A DNA stretch of 64,000 bases from Abditibacterium sp. (GTDB lineage: Bacteria > Armatimonadota > Abditibacteriia > Abditibacteriales > Abditibacteriaceae): assembly GCA_030448265.1 (NCBI GenBank), contig JAUJNG010000010.1, positions 67,133-131,132 of the forward strand, written 5' to 3'. The first letter of the stretch is position 1, and the number at the start of each line of letters is the position of its first letter. Under the pieces are notes generated by a model. That model did not search any database. It was not told the DNA's origin and saw nothing but the letters and a program-made list of their open reading frames with translations. Position numbers and translations under genes: made by a program. Below are positions 40,421 to 50,012 of this stretch, piece by piece.

Positions 40421-42193
40421 ATGTCCCCATCCACCGCAACTGCCCCAGCACCAATAACGCCGGAGCCAAAAACAGCGCGGCCTAAACCCGCACCTGGCAA
40501 ACCGTCGTGGCAGGTCGTGCTGCTACCCGTTGAGGCCGTCGCGCCCAGTCCCTACCAGCCCCGCCTCCTCTTCGATGAGGAAGAAATGCTGGAACTGGTG
40601 GCAAGCGTGAGAGAACACGGCGTTCAGCAGCCGATTCTGGTTCGCACCCGCAAACCCGAAGAGAAGGCACACACGGGCGGCAGCAAGAACGGCTATGCCA
40701 AAAATGGCGCGTCGAAAGCCGTGCCGCCTTATGAACTGGTCGCAGGCGAACGCCGCCTGCGCGCCTGCCGCGAGGCGGGACGCAGACACATCCCCGCCAT
40801 CGTACGCGACGACCTTTCCGATGCCCAGGCCGCCGAGCTTGCGCTTCTGGAAAACGTGCAGCGCAGCAATTTATCCGTTATTGAAGAGGCGCGCGGCTAC
40901 AAGCAGTTGATGCTGAAGTTCCGCATGAAGGAGGAGCGCATCGCCAAGAAGGTCGGTAAGAGCGTCGCCACCATCCAGGCAACGATGAAGCTGCTCCAAC
41001 TGCCCGAATCCGTGCAGCAGCTGCTGGCCTATCGCAAGCTGACCGCTGCACACGGACACGCACTGCTACCGCTCGCGCCGCATGAGCAGGTGTGCACCTT
41101 GGTCGCGCATCACGCGGCAACAAATGCCGTGACTGCGGCTTCGCTTTCGCAAACACCCCTGCCCAACCAGCAGGAACTGAAGCGAAAAGGGTTGCTCCAA
41201 GAGTTGGATTACCGCACCAAGTTCGACTGGCGCCAGGAGTGCAAGACATGCCCGCACAAGGCGTATGTCGCCAGCGGCTACGCGAGCTACTGCCTCAAGC
41301 CCAATGAGTGGAAGAAGAAGCAGGAAGGGGCGGTTGAGTTGCAGAAACAGGAAGCGACCCGCGTTATGGCGGCGGCGCGTCAAGAAGGGCGCACCTCGGT
41401 CGAAACCGGCCAACTACCTCCTGGCTCCTACCGCGACCTGACGCACGCTACCCTGCCATCGGGTTGCACCTCTGGGTGCGCGTGCCGAGGCGAGTCCAAT
41501 GATGGGCGCGATCCCACGCGCAAAGTTGCGGTTTGTCTGGCTCCGCAGCGATTCAGCGAGTTGGTGCAGGCTGAGCGACAGGCGCACGAGGAGGCCCGTC
41601 GTCAGCGATTTCTGGCGCTGTGGAACCAGGCCAAGGAGGTGTTAAGCGAGGAACGAAAGGCTGGTGAGTGGCACAAGATCGTCCCCTTGCTGGTTCTCCC
41701 CGTTCTTCAAGGGCATTATCTGCGCTACGGCGATCCCGAAGCGTGGCAAAACATGGCACAGCAGGTCGGACGGGAAGTTTCCATCTCCCTGCCGTGGGAG
41801 GCGCTGTTCGATTCCCCAGGAGAACAAACCGATGTGCTGGCTCTGCTTCAGGAAGTCGAACCCGCCGATCTGCTGCTTTTTGCCGCTTGCCTGCTGTTGG
41901 CGCAGGAGGCGCGCGAGGCGGTTCGCTTCGGTGGGCCGACGCCGCATCTGGGCTTCGTGTTGGGACAGACCGAGGCACACCAGCCGGAACTGCCGGATGA
42001 GGAAGATGTTCCCGACGAAGAGGACTATGACCCCGATCACTTTGAAGAGGAAGAAGATTGGGGAGACATGCAAGACAACCCTCCAGCAGAAAATGGCGAT
42101 GAGCCTTATCGAGCCGTTCTCTCCGAATCGAGAACTGAGGAATCTGAGATACCAGAGCAAGCCTCAGCACTAATATCCGCGACAGCAGACTGA
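40421..42193 (+). CDS. ParB/RepB/Spo0J family partition protein
   Basis: PSPYQPRLLFDEEEMLELVASVREHGVQQPILVR...YELVAGERRLRACREAGRRHIPAIVRD...ALLENVQRSNLSVIEEARGY. Confidence 0.93.
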   Translation: MSPSTATAPAPITPEPKTARPKPAPGKPSWQVVLLPVEAVAPSPYQPRLLFDEEEMLELVASVREHGVQQPILVRTRKPEEKAHTGGSKNGYAKNGASKAVPPYELVAGERRLRACREAGRRHIPAIVRDDLSDAQAAELALLENVQRSNLSVIEEARGYKQLMLKFRMKEERIAKKVGKSVATIQATMKLLQLPESVQQLLAYRKLTAAHGHALLPLAPHEQVCTLVAHHAATNAVTAASLSQTPLPNQQELKRKGLLQELDYRTKFDWRQECKTCPHKAYVASGYASYCLKPNEWKKKQEGAVELQKQEATRVMAAARQEGRTSVETGQLPPGSYRDLTHATLPSGCTSGCACRGESNDGRDPTRKVAVCLAPQRFSELVQAERQAHEEARRQRFLALWNQAKEVLSEERKAGEWHKIVPLLVLPVLQGHYLRYGDPEAWQNMAQQVGREVSISLPWEALFDSPGEQTDVLALLQEVEPADLLLFAACLLLAQEAREAVRFGGPTPHLGFVLGQTEAHQPELPDEEDVPDEEDYDPDHFEEEEDWGDMQDNPPAENGDEPYRAVLSESRTEESEIPEQASALISATAD

Positions 42194-42218
42194 AGTTTGC
42201 TGTCGCATTCCAATCGCC

Positions 42219-42250
42219 GCCCGCGCATCACCACGATGTGCGGGCTTTTT
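42219..42250 (+). terminator. Rho-independent terminator after parB
   Basis: gcccgcGCATCaccacGATGTGCGGGCTTTTT. Confidence 0.7.
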
Positions 42251-42300
42251 CGTGGGTGTTGCTTGGCCGCAACCCGTTTTGAGACGCTGGAGTTCCGGCG

Positions 42301-42379
42301 TTATGGTGGAGGCGCAAAGAGAATCCACTGCGCGGCTCGAAACGGCTGCCGCAGTGGGTAAATCTCCGCTCTTTGACAA
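42301..42379 (+). ncRNA. Candidate structured 5' leader element, copy 2 (upstream of DUF932)
   Basis: ttatggtggaggcg-CAAAGAG-[CCACTGCG...CGCAGTGG]-taaatctccgCTCTTTG-acaa. Confidence 0.55.
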
Positions 42380-42392
42380 CAGGACAAACACC

Positions 42393-43580
42393 ATGAACCT
42401 CAATGGGTTCGCTTCGGCGCCTTCGGGCGCCAAGCCTCTGCTGCGCCTCGATGAAGCGCATGACCAAGTGGCAGCCGATGGCTGCGGCAAGTGGGATCTC
42501 GTCGCAAAACGCGAGGACATCACGCTCAAAGATGGGCTTGTCGCCCTCTCGCCAAACGGCGATGAGAAGCGGTTGACGCCGACTTCCTGGGCAACGGGAC
42601 AACTCTGCGCGCGTCTGGGCATTCCGACTTCCTACTTTCGCAAGTGCCCGACCATCTTGCAGGATGTGCAGGCCAACTTCTGGCTCAAAGACGCGAACAG
42701 CGCCAGTGGGGGCCAATCCGACCGGTGGTTTCTGCGCGCCAAGGACGACACTTTGCGCGCGGTGCTGTCGGATCGCTACAGCCCGCTCGACAACACGACG
42801 CTGATGGAATGCCTGAGGCCGATGCTGGATGCACGCTACCGCGTGGACTGGTTCGGCCTTTCGGATGAGAGTCTGCACCTGCGGATCATCGACCCCCAGC
42901 GCACCCGCGAAGTGCTGCCGGACGACGCCCTGTCGGTCGGCATCCACCTCACCAACAGCGAAGTCGGGTTTCGCTCGGTCACGGTGGACTCGCTGGTTTA
43001 CCGGCTGGTCTGCACCAACGGCCTGATTCGCATGGTCAAGGGCAAAAGTCTGCTCCGCCAGCGCCACATCCACCTCGCGCAGCCGCGCTTCGTGGCGGCA
43101 CTGGAAGAAGCCCTCCAAAACGCCCTGTGCGAAGCCGATGGCTTCATCGAGCAGCTGCGCTGCACCACGACTCAGCCCGTGCCGGATGTCGAGAACACGC
43201 TCAATCGGCTCGCCGAGCATCACAGCCTGTCGGAAACCACCCGTCAAGCGATGTTCGCCTCCCTGCTGCAAGAGCCGTTCGGCCAAAGTGAAACCGTCTA
43301 CGGCCTGGTGAACGCGCTGACTAACGCAGCGCAGCGACTGCCGGACGAGAATCGCTACGACCTCGAAGTGCTGGCGGGGCATCTGGCTCAGCATGGCGTG
43401 GCCGGCTACGCCCCGCGCCAGGATGAGAAGCCACCCAAAGGACGCCGCTCCGAAGCCGATCACGATTCTGGGGAGTTCAAAGACCCCGAAAAGTGGTCGC
43501 CGGTCGAAGCGGCGCGCGAGATGTTCGAGGCGCAGGTCATGGGCCGCATCCCCCACTCCCCTAGGGAGGTGGAGGTATGA
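42393..43580 (+). CDS. DUF932 domain-containing protein
   Basis: WFLRAKDDTLRAVLSDRYSPLDNTTLMECLRPML...GIHLTNSEVGFRSVTVDSLVYRLVCTNGLIRM. Confidence 0.85.
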   Translation: MNLNGFASAPSGAKPLLRLDEAHDQVAADGCGKWDLVAKREDITLKDGLVALSPNGDEKRLTPTSWATGQLCARLGIPTSYFRKCPTILQDVQANFWLKDANSASGGQSDRWFLRAKDDTLRAVLSDRYSPLDNTTLMECLRPMLDARYRVDWFGLSDESLHLRIIDPQRTREVLPDDALSVGIHLTNSEVGFRSVTVDSLVYRLVCTNGLIRMVKGKSLLRQRHIHLAQPRFVAALEEALQNALCEADGFIEQLRCTTTQPVPDVENTLNRLAEHHSLSETTRQAMFASLLQEPFGQSETVYGLVNALTNAAQRLPDENRYDLEVLAGHLAQHGVAGYAPRQDEKPPKGRRSEADHDSGEFKDPEKWSPVEAAREMFEAQVMGRIPHSPREVEV

Positions 43581-44440
43581 ATCCTGTGATTGCCGTTCAA
43601 CCCATAGTTGCGGTTCAACCGAGATGGAGCGCGACTCGGCTCAAAACCTTTCTCAACTGCCCGCGCCAGTTCCACTACGCGTATGTCGCCGGCATCCCTG
43701 CGGTGCCGACTTCTCCGCTGGTATTCGGGCGGGTGCTGCATCAGGTGCTGTGCTTCGCGCACGAGCGACAAATGGCGGAGCGCAAGCTTCCCCCTGTCGC
43801 GCAGGTGCTGGAGCAGTTCGATGGTTTGTGGAGCCGCGCTCTGGATGAAGAACAACCGTTCTTCCGCCCAGGCGCACCGTCTCCGCAAATGCACACCACG
43901 CTTGCTCATGAACTGCTCAGAGCCTTTTTGTCCGCTCACCAGGATAAAGCGCCACCGTTGGCGGTCGAACTGGCCTTCGAGATTGAAGCGGCAGGGCATG
44001 CGCTCTGCGGCGTCATCGACCGAGTGGATGAAGGGCAAAGTGGTCTGATCATCGTGGACTTCAAGAGCGGAGCGCGCAAGCCTCCCCTGGCGGATGTTGA
44101 GCGCGATTTGCAATTGACGCTTTATGCTTTTGCCGCTCAAAAGGTGCTGGAACAGCCGGTCGAACAGGTGGTTCACTACCACTTGCGCAACAGTTCCCAA
44201 ATCGCAACGCAGCGAGGTGAAAGCGAATTCGAATGGCTGCTGGACAAGGTGTTGCCGCACGTTGCCCAGGCCGTCGAACGAGAACAGTTCTCGCCTCGCT
44301 ACGGGTATTGGTGCAACTGGTGCGACTTCCGCGAACTCTGCCGCGCGCAGGACGAGCGGGATCACGCCGAACGAAATTATCCACAGCCCGAACCGGAAAC
44401 GGCGAAGGGAGGTGAAGCATGGCCTACGCCACACAACTGA
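43577..44440 (+). CDS. PD-(D/E)XK (RecB/Cas4-like) exonuclease with Cys cluster
   Basis: WSATRLKTFLNCPRQFHYAYV; VDFKSG; GYWCNWCDFRELC. Confidence 0.88.
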   Translation: MNPVIAVQPIVAVQPRWSATRLKTFLNCPRQFHYAYVAGIPAVPTSPLVFGRVLHQVLCFAHERQMAERKLPPVAQVLEQFDGLWSRALDEEQPFFRPGAPSPQMHTTLAHELLRAFLSAHQDKAPPLAVELAFEIEAAGHALCGVIDRVDEGQSGLIIVDFKSGARKPPLADVERDLQLTLYAFAAQKVLEQPVEQVVHYHLRNSSQIATQRGESEFEWLLDKVLPHVAQAVEREQFSPRYGYWCNWCDFRELCRAQDERDHAERNYPQPEPETAKGGEAWPTPHN

Positions 44441-44982
44441 CCATCGGCACAAGCAGCAAAGTGAGCCTCAACTACCAGTCGCAGCAGGTGGAAGTTTCGC
44501 TGACCTACGAACTGGAGCGCGAGGATACCGATGTGCTGTCGGTCGTGCAGGAGAAAGCGGGGGAAGTCGCCGCCGCGCGCCGCGTCGCCTGGGAGCGCAT
44601 CCGCGACGCCAAGTTGTCGGATGTCAGGCAGTCGCCGGATGCCGCTTCGCCGAAAGGCCGCAGCCGCTCTGCTCCTCTTGAGGAGCAAGCCAAAGCTTCT
44701 GTTTTGTCAACTCCCCAAGCTTCCTCACCAGAGATTTCCAAGGCGGAACATGAGCCTTCCACACACGGTCAACAGGCTGCTCTGGGCGCACTTCTGGCGC
44801 ACGTCGGTTGGAATGACGAACAGGTTTTGGAGCAGTTGACCACACGGTTTGGCTGCTCCGCGATAGAACAACTCACTCAGCGGCAGGCCGTCGAATGGCT
44901 GTTGGAACTACAGCGCAAAGAGCGCGAGAAAGCCCAACAGCGCCGACAAAACGCTTCCCAACTCAACGGCAAACTCAAATAA
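44419..44982 (+). CDS. Hypothetical protein of the ParB/DUF932/Cas4-like operon
   Basis: Overlaps the upstream gene by 22 bp; ends before a strong terminator. Confidence 0.6.
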   Translation: MAYATQLTIGTSSKVSLNYQSQQVEVSLTYELEREDTDVLSVVQEKAGEVAAARRVAWERIRDAKLSDVRQSPDAASPKGRSRSAPLEEQAKASVLSTPQASSPEISKAEHEPSTHGQQAALGALLAHVGWNDEQVLEQLTTRFGCSAIEQLTQRQAVEWLLELQRKEREKAQQRRQNASQLNGKLK

Positions 44983-44998
44983 GTTTGCTCTTTTCCTT

Positions 44999-45031
44999 CC
45001 GCGCTCATCAGACCGATGAGCGCGGTTTTTT
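44999..45031 (+). terminator. Rho-independent terminator
   Basis: CCGCGCTCATCagaccGATGAGCGCGGTTTTTT. Confidence 0.92.
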
Positions 45032-45408
45032 AAGTGGTGCCGTTTGCAGGAAGCGGCTTACTAAAGTCCAAAATCCCATGTTCTGGCCCCAATCAAAAGG
45101 TAGAGTAACCCTAATTGACATTTTCGCTTGAATCCGTCCCATTACACGCTTGAAACAGCGTTTTTACGTCCAACGACAAACCTGATTATTTGCATGATTC
45201 TTCTCTTATTTACTTCATCCAAATCTTGGGGGCGAGTTACCCCTCCACTTCTCAAGCCACACGAAGGGGCCTAACTAATTCAGGGGGCCTGAACTTCAAA
45301 AACCGCCAGCGCTTCGCCGCAGTTTTCGCAGCAGAGCACAGGCAGTTTGTAAGGGAATAGATTGCAGATGAAATAAGATCAAAAGGCTGCGAGCCAATGG
45401 GTGGGATG

Positions 45409-45840
45409 TCAATCTTCCAGCCACTCGCGCGCGTTCTCCAACCAGCCTTGTGCTTGTAGTTCATCCGCCCAATTTTCACAGAACGCGACCAACTCCGCAT
45501 GAACCTTGGGGTCAAGCATTTTGATGTCGCTACACTCCCTGTTAATAGGACGGCAACTTTCGCTATATTTGGCATCAAAGGGAGCCAACATCATCGGCAC
45601 CCACTGTCCATAACCGGTAAAGAAGGTCATGCAGGAGCCTTGTTCAACGTCACCCGAGTCAAATTCGACGTGATAATAAACTCCAAGAATGTTGGGTTCT
45701 ACGCTATCGATAACCAGTGGCCAAGAGTCTTCCATTTCTTCCATTTCCAACCGGAGATGCACTGGGGGTTTGTTGAGATGGAGTCCGTGTTTCTCGGCGA
45801 GGCGAGTAATGTAGTTCTGGAACTTGGGGGTGGTTTCCAT
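45409..45840 (-). CDS. Hypothetical protein
   Basis: 143 aa acidic coding-like ORF, immediately adjacent to the IS insertion. Confidence 0.55.
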   Translation of the reverse strand: METTPKFQNYITRLAEKHGLHLNKPPVHLRLEMEEMEDSWPLVIDSVEPNILGVYYHVEFDSGDVEQGSCMTFFTGYGQWVPMMLAPFDAKYSESCRPINRECSDIKMLDPKVHAELVAFCENWADELQAQGWLENAREWLED

Positions 45841-45860
45841 ACCTGTTTGCTTACTTCTAA

Positions 45861-46749
45861 GAGGCTGTCTTCACTTGGTTCGGTAACGGAAGGACGGTTG
45901 TGCTGAAGGTGTGGGTTTAATGCGGTTGAGAAAGCGATGAAGAGAAGCGGCTTGGAGCATGGCACGACTGAGCTTTGTGTTTTGCTCAAAGTCACGGCTC
46001 AAGCGTCTGTTGCGTCCCCAGCAGCCAAAGACCTGCTCGATGAGCCAGCGGTTGGGCAGCACCTGAAAGCCTCCAAGAGCCTCTGGTTGTGGTTTGACCA
46101 CGATGTGCATTTTGACTCCGCACTGGTCTTGAATCTGGCGCTCGAAGTCCTCTCCAGCAAAGCCACTGTCGGCAAAAACCACCAGCACGTGGCGCCACCA
46201 GGGCTGTCTTTTGACGTGGAGAAGCAGCGCCAGGGCGCAAATACGCTCTGGTGTGTTTGCAGGTAGCACAATAGCATCCAGGAAGTTGCCTGCCATGTCA
46301 CACAGAGTCACCCGCTTGCGGCCTTTGATTTTCTTGGCTCCGTCGTAGCCTCGCGGCCCCCTTTTTCACTTGTCTTGACGCTTTGGGTGTCAATCACTGC
46401 TGCCGTAGGAAGGGCTTTGCGACCCTGGCTGTAGCGCACCTCCACCCGCAGGGCGGCTACCACTTCATCCCACACCCCACTGTGACTCCAACGCCGGAAG
46501 CACGAATACACTGTCTTCCAGTTGGGGTAGGTCTGGGGCAGATAGCGCCACTGGCAGCCGGTGCGCAGCACGTAGAAGATGGCGTTGAGAACTGCGCGAC
46601 GTGGAACATGACCACTATGGCCTGTGGCACGGCGCAGCACTGGCCCCACGGCTTCCCACTGAGCGTCGCTCAAGTCGCTTGGATAACTGCATTTGCTTCG
46701 TTTTGGCACGTCTGAAGTCTCTCATCCAACTGCAAGTGAAGACAGGCTC
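45861..46749 (-). mobile_element. IS5 family (IS427-like) insertion sequence, apparently intact
   Basis: Terminal IRs gaggctgtcttcactt / aagtgaagacaggctc (15/16); TSD taa at 45858-45860 and 46750-46752. Confidence 0.9.
45871..46709 (-). CDS. IS5 family transposase, OrfAB via -1 frameshift
   Basis: OrfA 46709-46308, OrfB 46311-45871; slippery AAAAAGGGGG (cccccttttt at 46357-46366) joins SEKGG to PRGYDGAKKIKGRKR. Confidence 0.9.
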
Positions 46750-46768
46750 TAAGTTCAACTTTACAATA

Positions 46769-46822
46769 TCAATATAGTTATTGAATGTCAATAGTTTTCA
46801 ATAATTCTCAATAGTTTGACAC
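46769..46822. promoter_or_regulatory. AT-rich repeated operator/iteron-like region
   Basis: TCAATAtagtTATTGA inverted repeat, then three TCAATA(g/a)T units and TGTCAA...TTGACA. Confidence 0.4.
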
Positions 46823-46910
46823 CATAGCAACAGACCTAAACAACTTCATTTGTCTCAGGGAGATAATAATGTTACTTTAAGGCAAATGATGTCTATCTAA
46901 TCATTCTTCT

Positions 46911-47165
46911 TTGACCGAGCATCCCGCTAAAAATTCTCCTATCTCCTCGCAAGATATCGTCGAGAGGCTTCCTTCCGCGATCATTACCAAGGCGTTCTCT
47001 TTGACGGTAGAAGATGCCGCAGTGATTGAAACCGTAAAGCAGGAAGAGGCCTTGCGTTCCGACAGTGCAGCACTTCGTCGATTGATTCGTGATGGGCAGC
47101 GTTATCGTGCCTTGATGCAACGCAGAGCAGGTGAGGACGAAATCATATCTTCTACAGAAATTTGA
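46911..47165 (+). CDS. Small protein, possible ribbon-helix-helix-like
   Basis: AFSLTVEDAAVIETVKQEEALRSDSAALRRLIRDGQ. Confidence 0.45.
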   Translation: MTEHPAKNSPISSQDIVERLPSAIITKAFSLTVEDAAVIETVKQEEALRSDSAALRRLIRDGQRYRALMQRRAGEDEIISSTEI

Positions 47166-47256
47166 CTTTGGGCATCTTCTTCTCAGTGATGATTGCAGTA
47201 TAGTTTCTTCGTATATCACTAATACATCAGGAGGAAACTACGGCAAAAATTGAAAT

Positions 47257-47372
47257 CTATTCCTTTTGGAAAACGAATGTATTTCCTTCTGTGAAAGAAC
47301 CATTTTGCAAAGAGGTTCTAACATCCTTCACGATGCCCCGCCAACGATTCTTGCACGCAACACAGCTTGACA
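47257..47372 (-). pseudogene. Serine recombinase C-terminal tail fragment A
   Basis: Reverse complement reads VSSCVACKNRWRGIVKDVRTSLQNGSFTE. Confidence 0.55.
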
Positions 47373-47393
47373 CCTGATATCGGTGTCTTTTTT
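47369..47393 (+). terminator. Rho-independent terminator
   Basis: GACACCtgatatcGGTGTCTTTTTT. Confidence 0.75.
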
Positions 47394-47628
47394 AGTTTGG
47401 CCGAACAAATTATGAATAAGTTTATCAGCTTCTATTTGGGCCAGAATTATCTTCACACAATAATAGAGATGCTACTTCCGTTGCGCTTACTTATTCTCCT
47501 TGCCTATTAGCATCAAAGAAGCGTAGTTATGGCATCTAATCGCTACTCGCCGCATAAGAGCCCTTATCTTGTCCCGAATAAGAGATAGCTCATTAATAGC
47601 TACCCTCTTATCTAAATAACATTTCTCT

Positions 47629-47656
47629 AACCGCATTTTATCGTGCGGTTTTTTTT
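47629..47656 (+). terminator. Rho-independent terminator
   Basis: AACCGCAttttatcgTGCGGTTTTTTTT. Confidence 0.85.
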
Positions 47657-47736
47657 GACGCTCTTTAAGATGTTGTTTTGATTCTACCCAACCTTTATCA
47701 TAAGATAAAAGAACAGTTCAAAATAAGATAATACGG

Positions 47737-48348
47737 ATGAAATATTTCAAACTGAACTATCGAGCATCCCCTGTATTAATATCAGGAATTATATTGGTAG
47801 CATTTGCGGGAGCCGCTTTAGGTGTCGTGAAATTAAATGAGCGTCCTCAGCTTAAGTATGGAGAGAGCTATCTTTCTAAGTCAGACACTGCCCTTCCAGC
47901 AGACTGGCTCACGTACAGTTCTGAAAATTCACCGATGGCCTTTGCAATAAAGTACCCTCCGATAGCAACGGCTCGACTAGCAAATGAAGGAGTGTCACTC
48001 AAATTTAGCTGGGGCACAATAACTATTGTCCACCAAAATTATGAGGAGTTCACATACACCACATCTGCAATAGAAAAAACGAAAGAACTTACCAATAAAG
48101 AGACTTTAAAAGTCCTAAGCAATAATACTTTTGAAATTCAAGGAAGCCCGACTCGTCAACTTGAGTCAAAATATACCAACAAAAATATCGGCACAGTTGA
48201 GGAGTATACCATCGATACTGAGATACTACGTAACGATGCTCGTTTTAGTATGTCTATGAATTTAAAAAATCCCAATCCCACTGAAGATGAATTACAGTCA
48301 TATGCGAATATCTATAAGAAAGTCTTGTCTAGCCTGAAATTCAAATAA
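47737..48348 (+). CDS. Membrane-anchored/secreted hypothetical protein
   Basis: N-terminal TM SPVLISGIILVAFAGAALGVV; coding-like, low GC. Confidence 0.6.
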   Translation: MKYFKLNYRASPVLISGIILVAFAGAALGVVKLNERPQLKYGESYLSKSDTALPADWLTYSSENSPMAFAIKYPPIATARLANEGVSLKFSWGTITIVHQNYEEFTYTTSAIEKTKELTNKETLKVLSNNTFEIQGSPTRQLESKYTNKNIGTVEEYTIDTEILRNDARFSMSMNLKNPNPTEDELQSYANIYKKVLSSLKFK

Positions 48349-48356
48349 GGTTCTGA

Positions 48357-48467
48357 TTTAATGCGGTTCAGGCAGTTCATACTTTAGATTCCTCTTCAGA
48401 TAAGTTCGAACATCCTCTACGATTGACCGCCACAGTTGCTTGCACGCAACGCAACTTGACAGATAAA
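48357..48467 (-). pseudogene. Serine recombinase C-terminal tail fragment B
   Basis: Reverse complement reads LSSCVACKQLWRSIVEDVRTYLKRNLKYELPEPH*; compare intact DWRATVEDVRTFLKNNRKYKLP*. Confidence 0.7.
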
Positions 48468-48531
48468 TTGTTTGAAGAAGAGGTTTTTCATCTATATGAT
48501 GAATGGTATCAGAAACTCTTAGTTCTTATTT

Positions 48532-50004
48532 ATGATAGAGATAAGTCAAACTCGAAATTGGAGCCACTCTGTAGTCGCTGCCCTACTTCTAACTGCCCTG
48601 AGCGGCTTAATTTTCTCGTCCAGCCTACACGCCGAAAATGCCACCGGATCGCAAACTATCACGGATGGTGCTCTTTCTCTTGATTACGTGGACGGTTCTA
48701 ATGTATCAGTTCCTTCTCCGACTCTTGCCTTTTCTAACGCTACTTTTTCTTACACTTGCACTTCTACTGCTTCGGGGCCAACTGCTCAAATAAATACGGG
48801 CACTAGAAGGTTGCAGATTGATAATCCAACTGCTAACGCTTCGGTGTCCGTGTCAATGGGACAGACTAATGGGACAGATACTTGGGCAGCCACCGTGGCT
48901 GGCTCTACCTATCGATTTGATGGGAATGACAATGGAGGAAGTGGATCAAGTAACGGATCCGTTACCACTAAGACAGAGACACTCCCTTCAGCCAGATCTC
49001 TTACTTCCGCTATATGGAATCCCACAACTGGTAAGGCGTATATATTTGGTGGAAATGCCGGTAACATATCCAACCAGATCATTGAATATACTCCTAGCAC
49101 TGGATTGGCAATTACCAAATCAGAGACATTGCCGTCAGGAAGATACGCAACATCTGCTGTATGGGATGGCACTACGGGCAGGGCCTATGTGTTCGGTGGG
49201 TATAATAATGATGGATATCTTGATCAAATCATTGAATATACGCCCAGTACTGGATCAGTAATCACCAAGTCAGAGAAGTTGCCATCTGGAAGATATGCAT
49301 CATCTGCCATGTGGAACCCAAGCATCGGAAAAGCATACATCTTTGGCGGATCTGACGGCAGTGGATACCTTAACCAAATCGTTGAGTATACCCCAAGTGC
49401 TGGAACCGTAACGACTAAAGCCGAGACAATGCCATCCGGAAGGTTTGCAACATCTGCTTTTTGGAACGACACAACAAGCAAAGCCTACATATTCGGTGGG
49501 TACAACGGAACCACCATCAATCAAATCATTGAATACAACCCAGGGACTGGGTCAGTAATTCCTAGAACGGAGACATTGCCGTCAGCAAGAACTGATACAT
49601 CTGCTATATGGAACTCCAGTTCTGGCAAGGCCTATATTTTTGGTGGGAATGAAGGCAGTATTCTGCTAAACCAAATTGTTGAGTATACCCCGCCAACTTC
49701 CTCAACCTCTGATGGTTGTCAAACCGATGGAGGAGACACCGACACCGTAACCGGTAATATGCTGGCCGATCCAACCGGTATGAGCGGAACTACGGTGGCC
49801 GGCTGCGTTAATACGGCTACCTACACGCCGAATGCCTCCGCTACTAACTTGGTAGAAGGAACCACCACCTCTGCCTCTCTTCTTACTATGGGTAACGCCC
49901 AATCTTGTAAAGTGAATATATCAGGCGGAACGCTCAGACAATCAATTCCTGCTGGACAAACACCAGGAACCTATACAATTGGCCTTACGTTTACAGCAGT
50001 TTAA
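48532..50004 (+). CDS. Secreted Kelch-repeat protein
   Basis: Signal peptide VVAALLLTALSGLIFSSSLHAENA; five tandem repeats of about 50 aa (TETLPSGRYATSAVWDGTTGRAYVFGGYNNDGYLDQIIEYTPSTG). Confidence 0.85.
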   Translation: MIEISQTRNWSHSVVAALLLTALSGLIFSSSLHAENATGSQTITDGALSLDYVDGSNVSVPSPTLAFSNATFSYTCTSTASGPTAQINTGTRRLQIDNPTANASVSVSMGQTNGTDTWAATVAGSTYRFDGNDNGGSGSSNGSVTTKTETLPSARSLTSAIWNPTTGKAYIFGGNAGNISNQIIEYTPSTGLAITKSETLPSGRYATSAVWDGTTGRAYVFGGYNNDGYLDQIIEYTPSTGSVITKSEKLPSGRYASSAMWNPSIGKAYIFGGSDGSGYLNQIVEYTPSAGTVTTKAETMPSGRFATSAFWNDTTSKAYIFGGYNGTTINQIIEYNPGTGSVIPRTETLPSARTDTSAIWNSSSGKAYIFGGNEGSILLNQIVEYTPPTSSTSDGCQTDGGDTDTVTGNMLADPTGMSGTTVAGCVNTATYTPNASATNLVEGTTTSASLLTMGNAQSCKVNISGGTLRQSIPAGQTPGTYTIGLTFTAV

Positions 50005-50012
50005 CTTTACGC

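Noticed and set aside
42228-43556. 442-aa minus-strand ORF
   Set aside because: Mirror shadow of the DUF932 gene in GC-rich DNA
43460-44452. 330-aa minus-strand ORF
   Set aside because: Antisense to the Cas4-like nuclease; low-plausibility composition
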